The notes under the pieces were generated by a model. The model saw only the letters and a list, made by a program, of their open reading frames with translations. It was not told the DNA's origin and did no database searches. The position numbers were made by a program, and so were the translations under genes. This document shows positions 46,142-55,721 of a stretch of DNA of 64,000 nt, in pieces. The stretch's first letter is position 1, and the number at the start of each line of letters is the position of its first letter. Source of the stretch: JALZBN01 sp035525375 (GTDB lineage Bacteria; Actinomycetota; Acidimicrobiia; Acidimicrobiales; AC-14); contig DATLEI010000080.1 in NCBI GenBank assembly GCA_035525375.1, positions 1 through 64,000 on the forward strand, written 5' to 3'.

Positions 46142-46939
46142 ATGCCCAAGGTCCGGCTCGGCGTGGCGCTACTCGTTCCCTCGCCGCTTCTCCATGAGAT
46201 TGACGGGCTTCGGCGCGCCCTTGGTGACGGCGGTCTTGGTCGAATCCCTGCACACCTCACCTTGGTGCCTCCTGTCAATGTCAATCTCGAGCGCCTTCCC
46301 GAAGCACTCGCCGTCGTTCGGGCAGCCGCCGAGGCCACTCGTCCTTTCGCCATCACCACGGGCGCGCCGGCGACGTTTTTCCCCGACAATCCGGTCCTCT
46401 ATTTGCCGGTCGTCGAAGGCGCGCCGGAGATCACCGCCCTCCGGGACCGTGTCTTTCGCGCGCCGCTTGCCCGCTCGCTCACGTGGCCGTTCGTGCCCCA
46501 CATCACTATTGCCGACGAAGCCGCGCCGGAGCGCATCGCCGCCGCCCAGACTGCGCTGGCCGACTTTCGACTGGAAGCCGAGTTCGACCGCGTGCACCTA
46601 CTCCAACAAGGCGACGGGAGGGTTTGGCGGCCGATCGCCGACGCTGCCTTCGAAACGCCTACTGTTCTGGGCCGGGGCGGGCTGCCGCTGGAACTGACAG
46701 TGACCACAATCCTCGATCCCGAGGCCGCCGACGTTGCCAGAATCACCGTGCCGGCCGAGGTCGGTCAGTTGGCGATCACGGCCCGGCGCGACGGGAGGGT
46801 GATCGGTGTCCTCGTCGGTTCAACCCGTGGTGCGATCGCTGAGGTGCACGGCGTAGCGGTCATACCCGAAGTGCGCGATGAAGGCGTCGACGACCATCTG
46901 CGCGCCGCCTTCTATTCGTATTCGTCGACGGCTGAGTAA
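46142..46939 (+). CDS. 2H phosphoesterase (2'-5' RNA ligase family) with GNAT-like C-terminal region
   Basis: 265 residues. The first about 165 residues have the paired His motifs of the 2H superfamily: AHLTLVPPVNV near residue 38 and PHITIADEA near 120, so it may hydrolyse or form 2'-5' or cyclic phosphates. The last about 90 residues (from LPLELTVTTILDPE) look like the second half of a GNAT fold: VIGVLVGSTRG, then IAEVHGVAVIPEVRDEGVDDHL, which matches the acetyl-CoA-binding strand-loop-helix order. The GNAT reading is tentative. It converges on glpX with a 7-base gap. Confidence 0.75.
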   Translation: MPKVRLGVALLVPSPLLHEIDGLRRALGDGGLGRIPAHLTLVPPVNVNLERLPEALAVVRAAAEATRPFAITTGAPATFFPDNPVLYLPVVEGAPEITALRDRVFRAPLARSLTWPFVPHITIADEAAPERIAAAQTALADFRLEAEFDRVHLLQQGDGRVWRPIADAAFETPTVLGRGGLPLELTVTTILDPEAADVARITVPAEVGQLAITARRDGRVIGVLVGSTRGAIAEVHGVAVIPEVRDEGVDDHLRAAFYSYSSTAE

Positions 46940-46946
46940 CGCTCTC

Positions 46947-47945
<999 letters not shown>

Positions 47946-47958
47946 GGGGGTGACGCTA
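47946..47958 (-). promoter_or_regulatory. predicted leaderless -10 element, TAGCGT-N7-ATG (minus strand)
   Basis: TAGCGT (plus 47953-47958) is 7 bases before the glpX ATG at 47945; no ribosome-binding site. Confidence 0.5.
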
Positions 47959-48062
47959 CTCGGCGCGTCTCGATCGAGTCGCCCTCCTACGTCGAGGGCT
48001 GCGGGGACATTGACGATGCACGCCGCTCCGTTCCGCGTCCGCAGCACGTACGCTGAGCGACT

Positions 48063-48086
48063 GTGACTGACATGGTGAATGGGTGA
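48063..48086 (+). other. possible leader mini-ORF (VTDMVNG)
   Basis: A 7-codon frame GTG...TGA begins 8 bases after TACGCT (48049-48054) and ends 6 bases before the TTG start at 48093. It could be a leaderless upstream ORF through which ribosomes reach the weak TTG start. Speculative. Confidence 0.3.
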
Positions 48087-48092
48087 ACTGAC

Positions 48093-48974
48093 TTGGCCGA
48101 CTGCTGCCCGTTCTGTGGCGCGGAACTGTCGTTTGCCGCCGAGCGCTGTCGCGACTGCAACTTGTCTCAGGACCCCAACGTGGTCCCTGCCCTTTCGGCT
48201 GAGGACGATATCGACGAGGTCGCCTACGAGGTTGCCGACTGGCCCGTTGGGTCACGGCTGCGCCTGACGTCTGTTCTCGCCGAGCGCGGCATTCCGTGGC
48301 GGTGGGAGACGGGACTCAACCTTGTCGTGCGCGAGGACGACGATGTTCGCACTGAAGCCGCGCTCGACGAGATCGAGGCCGAGGAGTTGGGAACCGCCGC
48401 CACGAATGCACCCGGTATCGGCGCCGATGGCGGCAACGGCCACTGGGTCGAGGGCGAACCGTCCGCCGACAGTGACGAGGACGACGATGAAGAAGGCGAC
48501 GGCTTCGTCGGCGGGGGTGTCGAGGAGTACGCCGGCGAACTCATCGATGAGGACGAGGACGACGAGGATGAGGACGACGAGGATGAGGACGATGGCGCCG
48601 TCGCTCAAGCGGCCATGGCCGATCTATTCGTCGCCGCCGACCGGCTAATTCACGATCCCACCAATCTTGAGTTCGCGGTCGATCTCGACACCGCTGCCGA
48701 CGTGATCGATGCCAGCCCGGCACCCTTCGGTATCGACGACGGGACCTGGTCGACGATCCGTGAGCGGGCCGCCGCCGTTCGGGCTGCGCTCGACGAGCCC
48801 GAGCCCGATTCCGGTTCCGAATCTGAAGACGACGCCGAGGTCGGCGCCGAGATCGACGGATTTCCCACTGATGGCGAGATCGAGATCGAGAGTGTCGATC
48901 ACGACGCCGTGGCTGAAGCGATCGTGTCGGAGCGTGCCCAGACCCTGCGTGACACCATCCGTCCCTGGGTCTAG
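48093..48974 (+). CDS. acidic hypothetical protein with N-terminal zinc ribbon
   Basis: 293 residues, very acidic. N-terminal CCPFCGAE and CRDCNLSQ form a zinc ribbon (residues about 4-23). A small alpha/beta module follows ([20 protein letters not shown]), like the DUF2007 or putative signal-transducing type that binds acidic partners. Then comes an Asp/Glu tract (48549-48593, repeats of EDEDD) and a helical C-terminus. Start is TTG at 48093; no ATG or GTG fits. The J-domain gene begins 3 bases after its stop, so they form an operon. Function unknown. Confidence 0.7.
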   Translation: MADCCPFCGAELSFAAERCRDCNLSQDPNVVPALSAEDDIDEVAYEVADWPVGSRLRLTSVLAERGIPWRWETGLNLVVREDDDVRTEAALDEIEAEELGTAATNAPGIGADGGNGHWVEGEPSADSDEDDDEEGDGFVGGGVEEYAGELIDEDEDDEDEDDEDEDDGAVAQAAMADLFVAADRLIHDPTNLEFAVDLDTAADVIDASPAPFGIDDGTWSTIRERAAAVRAALDEPEPDSGSESEDDAEVGAEIDGFPTDGEIEIESVDHDAVAEAIVSERAQTLRDTIRPWV

Positions 48975-48977
48975 CGC

Positions 48978-49676
48978 GTGCTGCTGGCTGAGCTCGAGAT
49001 CCGTCATTCGCGCGCCGTTGCGCCCACGCGCCGGGTGGCCCTCGGTACCCAATGGCTACCAACGGACCCTCTGCCGGGCTACGGCGGCATCCTGCTCGGC
49101 GGCATCGTGTCGAGGTACCTCCCGGAGATCGACCTGGAGTTGCAGGCGGAGTTCATGGATCTGACCGATGATCTGGAGGATGGGCGCCGCATCTCTCAAC
49201 CGCGGCTCCGTCACCGGTTCCAGACGGACGTCGTCGGGCTCGACCGCAGTCGCCACAAGTTGATCGGCCCCGGCGAGTCGGTGTCGTTTGAGTTCGACAG
49301 TCATGGCCGGCCGGTGCCACAGCTTCTGGGGGCGCTCTACGCTGCCGCCCGCGTGCATCCTGAGGCGCGGCCCTCAATGTACTTCGCCATCCGCAAGGCG
49401 GCGCGCTGGGCCGGTCCGGTTGACGAGCGCCTGGTTTCGCATCTGTCCGACCCGACAAGTACCCCTCCGAACTCGTGGCGGCTCTTTCCCACCGACGAGC
49501 GATGGGCGCTGCAGGTGCTCGGTTTCGGACCGGACGGCCGCCCGGAGCGTGAGGAGATCCAGACCCGATTCCGTACTCTGTTGCGGGATTCGCATCCCGA
49601 TCACGGGGCCGACGCCGAGGGCGCGGGCCTGCGGATCCTCGAGCTCACCGAGGCCCGGCGCATACTCCTGCCATGA
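48978..49676 (+). CDS. J-domain protein
   Basis: 232 residues. The C-terminal about 60 residues form a DnaJ-like domain: LQVLGFGPDGRPEREEIQTRF, then LLRDSHPDHGADAEG with the HPD tripeptide required to stimulate Hsp70 ATPase, then LELTEARRIL. The N-terminal 165 residues are unrecognised. A C-terminal J domain is unusual. GTG start; ends by ATGA overlap with the hydrolase gene. Confidence 0.8.
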   Translation: MLLAELEIRHSRAVAPTRRVALGTQWLPTDPLPGYGGILLGGIVSRYLPEIDLELQAEFMDLTDDLEDGRRISQPRLRHRFQTDVVGLDRSRHKLIGPGESVSFEFDSHGRPVPQLLGALYAAARVHPEARPSMYFAIRKAARWAGPVDERLVSHLSDPTSTPPNSWRLFPTDERWALQVLGFGPDGRPEREEIQTRFRTLLRDSHPDHGADAEGAGLRILELTEARRILLP

Positions 49677-50317
49677 GCGAGCCGAAGGCGAGCAACAAGC
49701 CAGTTCAGCGCCCCGTCAGGGGGGCGGCCGCCGAAGGCGGCGACCCGATGGCTCTCCTACTCACTCCGGGCGCCGGCGCGGGCCGGGACAACTCGGCGCT
49801 CGTCGCAATCGAAGAGGCCGTCGCTCCGATGCCGGTCGAACGAATGGACTTCCCGTATCGCAGGGCAGGCCGCAAGTCGCCCGATCGTCCGCCGGTCCTG
49901 ATTGCGGCAGTGCGGGAAGGCGCGGCTGAGCTGGCCGAACGTTCAGGTGTCGCGCCGGCGGGCATATTCCTCGGCGGACGTTCGATGGGCGGACGCATGT
50001 GCTCGATGGCCGTCGCCGAAGGACTGCCGGCTGCGGGCCTTGTCCTAGTCAGCTATCCGCTGCACCCACCGGGTAAGCCGGAGAAGATGCGTACGGAGCA
50101 CCTTCCGCAGATCGAGGTGCCGTGCCTGTTCGTGTCGGGCACCCGTGACGCGTTCGCCACGCCGGAGGAGTTGCAGGCGGCCACCGCGGCGATCCCCGGC
50201 GCAGTCACACACGTCTGGCTCGAAGGGGGCGACCACGGCCTGCGCCGGCGCGACGTTGAGGTCGGCGCGGCAGTCCGCGACTGGCTTATTGCGGCAGCGA
50301 GCGGTCTTCCGGGTTGA
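49673..50317 (+). CDS. alpha/beta hydrolase (dienelactone hydrolase/KANL3-Tex30-like)
   Basis: 214 residues. Nucleophile elbow GGRSMGGRMCS (Ser near residue 104), acid Asp in VSGTRDAFATPEE and His in GGDHGLRRR give a full triad. N-terminal LLLTPGAGAGRDN forms the oxyanion region. The family is small and uncharacterised in bacteria. Coupled to the J-domain gene by a 4-base overlap; converges on the MFS gene with a 32-base overlap. Confidence 0.85.
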   Translation: MSEPKASNKPVQRPVRGAAAEGGDPMALLLTPGAGAGRDNSALVAIEEAVAPMPVERMDFPYRRAGRKSPDRPPVLIAAVREGAAELAERSGVAPAGIFLGGRSMGGRMCSMAVAEGLPAAGLVLVSYPLHPPGKPEKMRTEHLPQIEVPCLFVSGTRDAFATPEELQAATAAIPGAVTHVWLEGGDHGLRRRDVEVGAAVRDWLIAAASGLPG

Positions 50318-51788
50318 TGTCCTCAAGTTCCCGGCGCGCCGTTTCCGGGTAAAGCGCCAGAACGACGCCCGCGACCAAAAGCGGACCTATCGCCATGATT
50401 GCCATTGCCGGCCCGATGGCGTCGAACTCGTCCGACAGAAACCCAACTGCAGTCAACCCGATCGCGCTCCCGGCGAGGCCGGTCACTGCGAGGATCCCGT
50501 TGGCCCGGCCCCGCAGTGACGTCGGGAAGAGCTCGGGCCCGTAGACGCCGAGGGCGGGAGCCGACGCGGCGAAGATCACCGACCCCGCCATCGCCCACAG
50601 CCAGAGGCCGAGACCGCTGGCGAGGAAGAAGGCGACAGTGCAGAGTGTGCCCACCGAGAGCGCGAACGCGCCGACGATCTTCCGGCCATGGAGGTCGGCG
50701 AGTCGCCCGCCGACGATGATCCCGATTCCCCCTGGTGTCCCCGCCGCGATTGCCAGTAACCCGATACTGGCGCCGCTGAAGCCGTGCTCGGTCCGAAGGA
50801 AGCGGGTGAAGAACTGCGATTGCGGCGCAACGAAGATGTTGACGAGAAGGCCCGAGACTGCAAGCAACAAGAGCTGATTTCGATGAGTACGAAGGCGGAC
50901 TTCGCGGTGCGGCTTCTCGAACCGTCGGGTCTCCGGGAGCCGGCGGGCGACGCCCCGAAGTAGCGGGAGGGCGAGTATCGGGATCACGTAGAGGAGGCGC
51001 CATCCCCGGGTGCCCAGATCGGCCAGCCGCAGAGCCATGAGGCAGATGCCAGCACCGAAACCGGCCGCCATGGCCAATAGGCTGACCGCATAGGCGCGGG
51101 CGCCGGCCGGAACCTCCTCGGCTGAAACGATCGCGACCAAAACCAGCAGGGCGGTGGAGAAGGCGCGAGCGAGCGTCTGGCTGGCCGTGAGCCAGGGGAG
51201 CGACGGCGCCAGCGCACCCGAGAGGGCGAATACGCATCCCGCGAGAGCGGCCCACAGCATGACGATCCGCCTGCCTTTGCGATCAGCGCTCGCGACGACG
51301 ATGAGTGCGATCACCCCGCCGACCCGCACGACTGCCCCCGCCACACCCTGGGCGCTGTTGCCGGCGCCGAACTCCTCGCCCGCGAAACTCACTGTCTGCG
51401 TGAAGAGGGTGCCCAGGTAGGCGAAGATGACGCTCAGCACGGCGAGGGTGCCGAGCACTGACGACGATCTGGCGTCGAGGCGCACTGGTGGTGCCCACCA
51501 CGGCGTCTTGTCTCGGGGCGGCCGCCCGATTGCGTGACGAAACGGCAGGACGAAGAGCCAGCTCGCGTAGGGGATGGCAAGCCGAAAGTCGACGGTCTGG
51601 GTGACTTCGAACAGATTGCCGTCGCCGGCGCGTACATCGAGACAGCGCCGGTACGTCAGTAGCGGGCCCTCGGCCGCCTCGAAGCATCCGTCGGCCGTAG
51701 CGCGCTCCAGCAACAGATCGGTGCGGGGTCGCTGGAACGCGGCCAGCTCATCGGGACCGACGGTCCTCTGGGTCACGACGTGAGCCAC
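50286..51788 (-). CDS. MFS transporter with N-terminal soluble extension
   Basis: 500 residues. About 12 membrane helices from residue 108 onward with MFS loop motifs ADRKGRRIVMLW and GGRLADLHGRKIVGAF, the sugar-porter-like repeat. The first about 105 residues (RTDLLLERATADGCFEAAEGP, RRCLDVRAGDGN) are soluble and not part of the MFS fold, though a hydrophobic stretch near 72-82 is present. Substrate unknown. Likely GTG start; TACCCT lies 5 bases before it on the minus strand. Confidence 0.85.
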   Translation of the reverse strand: MAHVVTQRTVGPDELAAFQRPRTDLLLERATADGCFEAAEGPLLTYRRCLDVRAGDGNLFEVTQTVDFRLAIPYASWLFVLPFRHAIGRPPRDKTPWWAPPVRLDARSSSVLGTLAVLSVIFAYLGTLFTQTVSFAGEEFGAGNSAQGVAGAVVRVGGVIALIVVASADRKGRRIVMLWAALAGCVFALSGALAPSLPWLTASQTLARAFSTALLVLVAIVSAEEVPAGARAYAVSLLAMAAGFGAGICLMALRLADLGTRGWRLLYVIPILALPLLRGVARRLPETRRFEKPHREVRLRTHRNQLLLLAVSGLLVNIFVAPQSQFFTRFLRTEHGFSGASIGLLAIAAGTPGGIGIIVGGRLADLHGRKIVGAFALSVGTLCTVAFFLASGLGLWLWAMAGSVIFAASAPALGVYGPELFPTSLRGRANGILAVTGLAGSAIGLTAVGFLSDEFDAIGPAMAIMAIGPLLVAGVVLALYPETARRELEDINPEDRSLPQ

Positions 51789-51931
51789 GGCGAAGGGTAG
51801 GTGACGGGCATGCCGGGAAGTAGCCAGGTCGGAACGGTGTTCTACAAGACGTGGAGCAGCCGGTAGCCTTCGTTCGTTCCGCTACTCAGTTGAAGGGGGC
51901 GCTCGAGCCCACGGAACACGACGGGAGTCAC

Positions 51932-52186
51932 ATGGAAACGCAGTTACTCGAAGCGATCGAAGCCATCCGCCCGGCCCTTCAGGCCGACGGCGGCGACATC
52001 ACGCTGGTCGGGTTCCACGAGGACACCGGCATCGTCGACGTCGAGCTCGTCGGCGCGTGCGGCAGTTGCCCGGCGTCCACAATGACGCTCAAGGCCGGCA
52101 TCGAGCGCATTCTCAAGGACAGAGTCGAGGGCGTCACCGGCGTGAACGCGCTCGGCGTCGATCCGGAGCTCGACACTCAGTACTGA
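51932..52186 (+). CDS. NifU C-terminal domain iron-sulfur scaffold protein
   Basis: 84 residues from the ATG at 51932, with GGGAG nine bases upstream. A single NFU domain: AIRPALQADGGDITLVGF and VELVGACGSCPASTMTLK, with the CxxC that binds a [4Fe-4S] cluster in dimers. Possible promoter TAGCCT at 51864-51869 giving a leader near 55 bases. No suf or isc genes are adjacent. Confidence 0.93.
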   Translation: METQLLEAIEAIRPALQADGGDITLVGFHEDTGIVDVELVGACGSCPASTMTLKAGIERILKDRVEGVTGVNALGVDPELDTQY

Positions 52187-52215
52187 TCCTTCTGCGCCGC
52201 GGACCTCGTCGCCGT

Positions 52216-52228
52216 TAGCGTCGTAGCC
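52216..52228 (+). promoter_or_regulatory. predicted leaderless -10 element, TAGCGT-N7-GTG
   Basis: TAGCGT at 52216-52221, 7 bases before GTG 52229, the first gene of the four-gene oxidative cassette. Confidence 0.5.
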
Positions 52229-53602
52229 GTGTTGCCTGAGACGGCCGTTTTCTCAATGCGGTGGCCCGCGTTCCCGAACGACGTCGGCTCTTCGTTGCTC
52301 GCATTGCAGCAGCAGTTCGAGGAGAGCGAACGCTCGGAACCCGCCGACATCGAGCGCCGACAACTCGACGCCCTGAGCCGGCTCCTCCGGCACGCGTCGA
52401 AAACAGTTCCGCACTACCGCGACCAGCCGGTGTACGCCGACCTGGCAGGGTGCAAGGAGATGACCGCCGCCGCGTGGCGACAGCTCCCGATCCTCACCAG
52501 ACCAGCGTTACAAGACGCGGGCGACCGCATGAGGAGCGACTCGGTTCCCACGGACCATCTGCCAACTGGGGAAGTCGTGACGACCGGCTCCACCGGTCGC
52601 CCGGTTCGCGCCCTCACCTCGAAGGTGACCGCCACCATCTGGCTGGCGATCACCCTGCGCGACTCGCTCTGGCACAAGCGCGACCTGTTGGGAAGGATGG
52701 CGGCAATTCGCGCCGACCCGGCGGGCGTGATTCCGTCGGCGGGGCAGGTGCTCCCGAATTGGAACAACGCCATCGCCAGCGCATACGCCAGTGGGCCGTG
52801 CGCCCTTCTCAGCATCAAGCACGATGTCGGGACCCAGGCGGAGTGGCTGGCAGCGCAGGATCCCCACTACGTCCTGAGCTACCCCTCGAACCTCGTGGCG
52901 ATCGCCGATCATTTCCGCGCCGCCGGGATGAAGCTTGCCAACGTCCGCCAGGTTCTGACTTACGGGGAGACGCTGAGCCCCGAGATGCGAGCCACGTGTC
53001 GTGAAGCTTGGGGCGTGCCGGTCATCGATATGTACAGCGCCCAGGAGATCGGCTACATGGCGCTGCAGTGTCCTGAGATCGAGCAGTACCACGTGCAGTC
53101 GGAAGCGGCCTACGTCGAGGTGCTCGATGACGCAGGTCAAACCTGCCGTCCGGGAGACGTCGGTCGGGTCGTGATCAGCCCGCTCCACAACTACGCGACA
53201 CCCTTTCTTCGATACGAGATCGGCGACTTCGCCGAGGTCGGATCGCCGTGTCCTTGCGGACGGACGCTCCCGGTGCTGACCCGCATCGTTGGGCGTCAGC
53301 GAAACGTGTGGACTCTGCCGAGCGGCGAACGGGTCTGGCCGATGTTCACGTCTCGCAAGTGGGGGCACATTTCGGCCGTCCGCCAACTCCAGCTCGTGCA
53401 GCACGAGCTCGATCACATCGAAGCGCGGATCGTCGGTCCTCGCCCGCTGACTTCGGCAGAGGAACTGGAGTTCACCACTCTGTTGCGCGACGAGTTTGTC
53501 TTCCCATTCCGCCTCACCATCACCTATCTCGATGAGATCGACCGCAGCCGTTCGATGAAGTTCGAAGACTTCGTGTCGTTCATCCCGGCGCGCACCGGAT
53601 GA
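52229..53602 (+). CDS. CapK/PaaK-like adenylate-forming enzyme
   Basis: 457 residues. Related to phenylacetate-CoA ligases. ATP-binding loop VVTTGSTGRPVRAL near residue 111, the adenine/acyl region MYSAQEIGYMALQCPE near 268, and RYEIGDFAEVGSPCPCGRTLP near 329 with the Asp that contacts ribose; the CxCG cysteines are typical of PaaK-like proteins. N-terminal EARR-type helix LDALSRLLRHASKTVPHYR matches the family. C-terminal domain is short, and a clear catalytic Lys in MKFEDFVSF is possible. Activates an unknown carboxylate. Ends by ATGA overlap with the GNAT gene. Confidence 0.88.
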   Translation: MLPETAVFSMRWPAFPNDVGSSLLALQQQFEESERSEPADIERRQLDALSRLLRHASKTVPHYRDQPVYADLAGCKEMTAAAWRQLPILTRPALQDAGDRMRSDSVPTDHLPTGEVVTTGSTGRPVRALTSKVTATIWLAITLRDSLWHKRDLLGRMAAIRADPAGVIPSAGQVLPNWNNAIASAYASGPCALLSIKHDVGTQAEWLAAQDPHYVLSYPSNLVAIADHFRAAGMKLANVRQVLTYGETLSPEMRATCREAWGVPVIDMYSAQEIGYMALQCPEIEQYHVQSEAAYVEVLDDAGQTCRPGDVGRVVISPLHNYATPFLRYEIGDFAEVGSPCPCGRTLPVLTRIVGRQRNVWTLPSGERVWPMFTSRKWGHISAVRQLQLVQHELDHIEARIVGPRPLTSAEELEFTTLLRDEFVFPFRLTITYLDEIDRSRSMKFEDFVSFIPARTG

Positions 53603-54390
53603 CAGCTCCCTCGCCTCTAGGTGCCACTCTGATCGAGAGCGACCGGCGCTACTTCGAGCTCGGGGCAGATGTCATCGAGCTAGAGGGCGCGGTGGTTGTC
53701 TCGATGGAGGGCCTCGAGAACCTCGCCGGCGCGTGCGTCGTGCAACGGGTCGAGCCGGGCCGCATCGTTACGGAGCCGGAGATATGGGTGCGGTCGACGA
53801 CCGAGTACCTCCGTGACCGTGGCCATTCGACGGCGCGCGTCTATCTCGTCGATCCCGATACGGGACTTGATGGGGCCCTCGTCGGTCAAGGATTTCAGAA
53901 GCGGTTGGAGATCGGGTATGTCTCAGTGCGTCCGCTCGGCTCTGGCCGCACTGACATCGTGCTCCGCCCGATGGATGGCGAGCAGGACTGGGAGGCGAAG
54001 CGCAAACTGCACGCCGGATCAGACACTGCGGCCGATGGTCACGATGCTTCACCCGAAGACTGGGTCGATCTGGAACATCGCAAATGCACGACCGGCGGCA
54101 TGCAAGCGTTCCTCGTGGAGGCCGAAGGTGAGGTCTGTGGCGCCGTAGCCGTCCTCGACGTATCCGGGGTGTTGCGGGCCAAGAACCTCTTCGTCCATCC
54201 CGACCGGCGAAGGGAGGGCATCGCCGGTGGAGTGCTGCGGGCTCTGTCGCAGGAGGCGGCAAGGCTTGGCCGGGAGGCCGTCGGTGTTTTCGGGGTGCCG
54301 GGCAATCCCGGCGACGCGGTGTACCGGCGCCTGGGAATGGATCCCGTCGTTTCGCAATTTGAGTGGTGTAGGTCGCTCAGCCGTGGCTGA
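53599..54390 (+). CDS. GNAT-family acetyltransferase, second gene of oxidative cassette
   Basis: 263 residues. The GNAT core is in the C-terminal half: AVAVLDVSGVLRAKNLFVHP, then DRRREGIAGGVLRALSQEA (the acetyl-CoA-binding R-x-x-G-x-A pattern) near residues 197-215 and VFGVPGNPGDAVYRRLGM. The N-terminal half may be a degenerate second GNAT domain. Coupled upstream by ATGA and downstream by an 8-base overlap. Substrate unknown. Confidence 0.82.
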   Translation: MTAPSPLGATLIESDRRYFELGADVIELEGAVVVSMEGLENLAGACVVQRVEPGRIVTEPEIWVRSTTEYLRDRGHSTARVYLVDPDTGLDGALVGQGFQKRLEIGYVSVRPLGSGRTDIVLRPMDGEQDWEAKRKLHAGSDTAADGHDASPEDWVDLEHRKCTTGGMQAFLVEAEGEVCGAVAVLDVSGVLRAKNLFVHPDRRREGIAGGVLRALSQEAARLGREAVGVFGVPGNPGDAVYRRLGMDPVVSQFEWCRSLSRG

Positions 54391-55138
54391 TGTCGCGTTG
54401 ATCCTTCCGCAGCTCGAGGAATACAACCGGCGCGGATTCGTGGTGTTGCCGGGTCTGTTCAGCGCGGACGAAGTGTCCACCTATGTCGATGAGTGCAGCA
54501 GGCTTGAACACTCGGGCATCGTCCACCCCGACAACCTGCGTACTCACGTGCTCAATTCCGAACGACCGCCTGACCGGCTCGATCCGGTCATCGACCTTTC
54601 ACCCACGTTGCACAACCTGGCCTCGTCGCCGCGCCTCACTGGTCCCGCGGCACAGTTGCTCGGAGACGAACCAAGCCTTTTCAAGGACAAGGTCATCTTC
54701 AAGCCGCCGGGCATGCAGGGCTACAAGACCCACCAGGACTACGCCTATTGGCAGTGGTTGCCGGCGCGTCCGGAAAACCTCGTGACCGTACTGGTCGCAC
54801 TTGATGCCGCCACCGTTGAAAACGGCGCGGTTGAGTTCTTCCCTGGGAAGCATGACTGCCTGCTGACGTCGCCCGGCGCGCCGGCTGATGTCGACGAGTC
54901 GGCCCTCGACGTGCCGGGCGAGGTCGTGGAGACGAGCCCCGGTGACGTGGTCATGTTCCACTCGCTCACACCCCATCGCAGCGGCGACAACAGCTCATCG
55001 GCGATGCGCCGCCAGCTCTATCTCAGCTACAACGGCGCGAGCCACGGGGATCTTTACAAAACGTATTACGACCACCTGCACGAGTGGGTCTTGAGCGAGA
55101 TGGGCGAGCCGAATCGAAAGCGGGCGTACTTCCGGTGA
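54383..55138 (+). CDS. phytanoyl-CoA dioxygenase (PhyH) family Fe(II)/2-oxoglutarate oxygenase
   Basis: 251 residues from the GTG at 54383. Iron ligands His117 and Asp119 in THQDYAYWQW and distal His198 in TPHRSGDNSS, with a 2-oxoglutarate-binding Arg in MRRQLYLSYNG. Other family residues: GFVVLPGLFSADEV at the start and FKPPGMQGY before the HxD. The family includes PhnY, TmpA and many natural-product hydroxylases. Coupled to the HD-domain gene by a GTGA overlap (55135-55138). The longer frame from 54227 is rejected because it overlaps the GNAT gene. Confidence 0.9.
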   Translation: MADVALILPQLEEYNRRGFVVLPGLFSADEVSTYVDECSRLEHSGIVHPDNLRTHVLNSERPPDRLDPVIDLSPTLHNLASSPRLTGPAAQLLGDEPSLFKDKVIFKPPGMQGYKTHQDYAYWQWLPARPENLVTVLVALDAATVENGAVEFFPGKHDCLLTSPGAPADVDESALDVPGEVVETSPGDVVMFHSLTPHRSGDNSSSAMRRQLYLSYNGASHGDLYKTYYDHLHEWVLSEMGEPNRKRAYFR

Positions 55139-55698
55139 GAGAGAATTTCGAGATGCGTCGAGCGACCCGAATGGATCAGTTCAGCGAGGCCGACTGGCGG
55201 CAGATCGCAGCCGAGGAGCCCGACAAGCAGTTCACGGCCGACGCCGTGCTGACCTTGCTCCGCTCACTGGCTCCGATCGTCGAGGGCTTCCCCGTCGATC
55301 AGCTGACGCACGCGTGCCAGACAGCGACGCGCGCCGAGCGTGCCGGCGCGGACGCCGAGACGGTCGTAGCGGCCCTCTGCCATGACATCGGCAAGGCCGT
55401 CTCCGACGCCAATCACAGCGCGATCTCGGCCGAGGTCCTCCGCCCGTACGTCTCCAACGAGACGTACGAAGTCGTCCGCTGGCACCAGGACTTCCAGCTG
55501 CGCCACTACGCACACATCTTCGGAGGTGACCCTGAGCGGCGCGAACGGCATCGCGGCGCGCCATGGTTCGCTCTGGCCGAGCAGTTCACCGACGAGTGGG
55601 ACCAGACGTCGTTTGATCCCGGCTACGACACATTGCCGCTGGAACATTTCGAACCAGTCCTCCGCCAGGTCTTCGCACAACCACGCGCCAGCAGCTAG
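55135..55698 (+). CDS. HD-domain protein resembling mixed-valence diiron oxygenases (PhnZ/TmpB type)
   Basis: 187 residues from the GTG at 55135. Predicted metal ligands: His59 (QLTHACQTA), His83-Asp84 (LCHDIGKA), His94 (NHSAISAEVL), His117 (RWHQDFQLRHY) and Asp156 (DEWDQTSF). The first two are 24 apart, as in PhnZ, and the phrase RAGADAETVVAALCHDIGK is very like the PhnZ equivalent. Pairing with a PhyH dioxygenase matches PhnY-PhnZ, where the dioxygenase hydroxylates a carbon that the HD oxygenase then cleaves oxidatively. An ordinary HD phosphohydrolase remains the alternative. Confidence 0.8.
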   Translation: MRENFEMRRATRMDQFSEADWRQIAAEEPDKQFTADAVLTLLRSLAPIVEGFPVDQLTHACQTATRAERAGADAETVVAALCHDIGKAVSDANHSAISAEVLRPYVSNETYEVVRWHQDFQLRHYAHIFGGDPERRERHRGAPWFALAEQFTDEWDQTSFDPGYDTLPLEHFEPVLRQVFAQPRASS

Positions 55699-55721
55699 TG
55701 CCCCGGCGCAGGGCCGCCAAG

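Noticed and set aside
48549..48593. Short tandem repeat as a possible CRISPR or regulatory array
   Set aside because: It is an in-frame GAC/GAG/GAT codon tract encoding Asp/Glu runs; no spacers.
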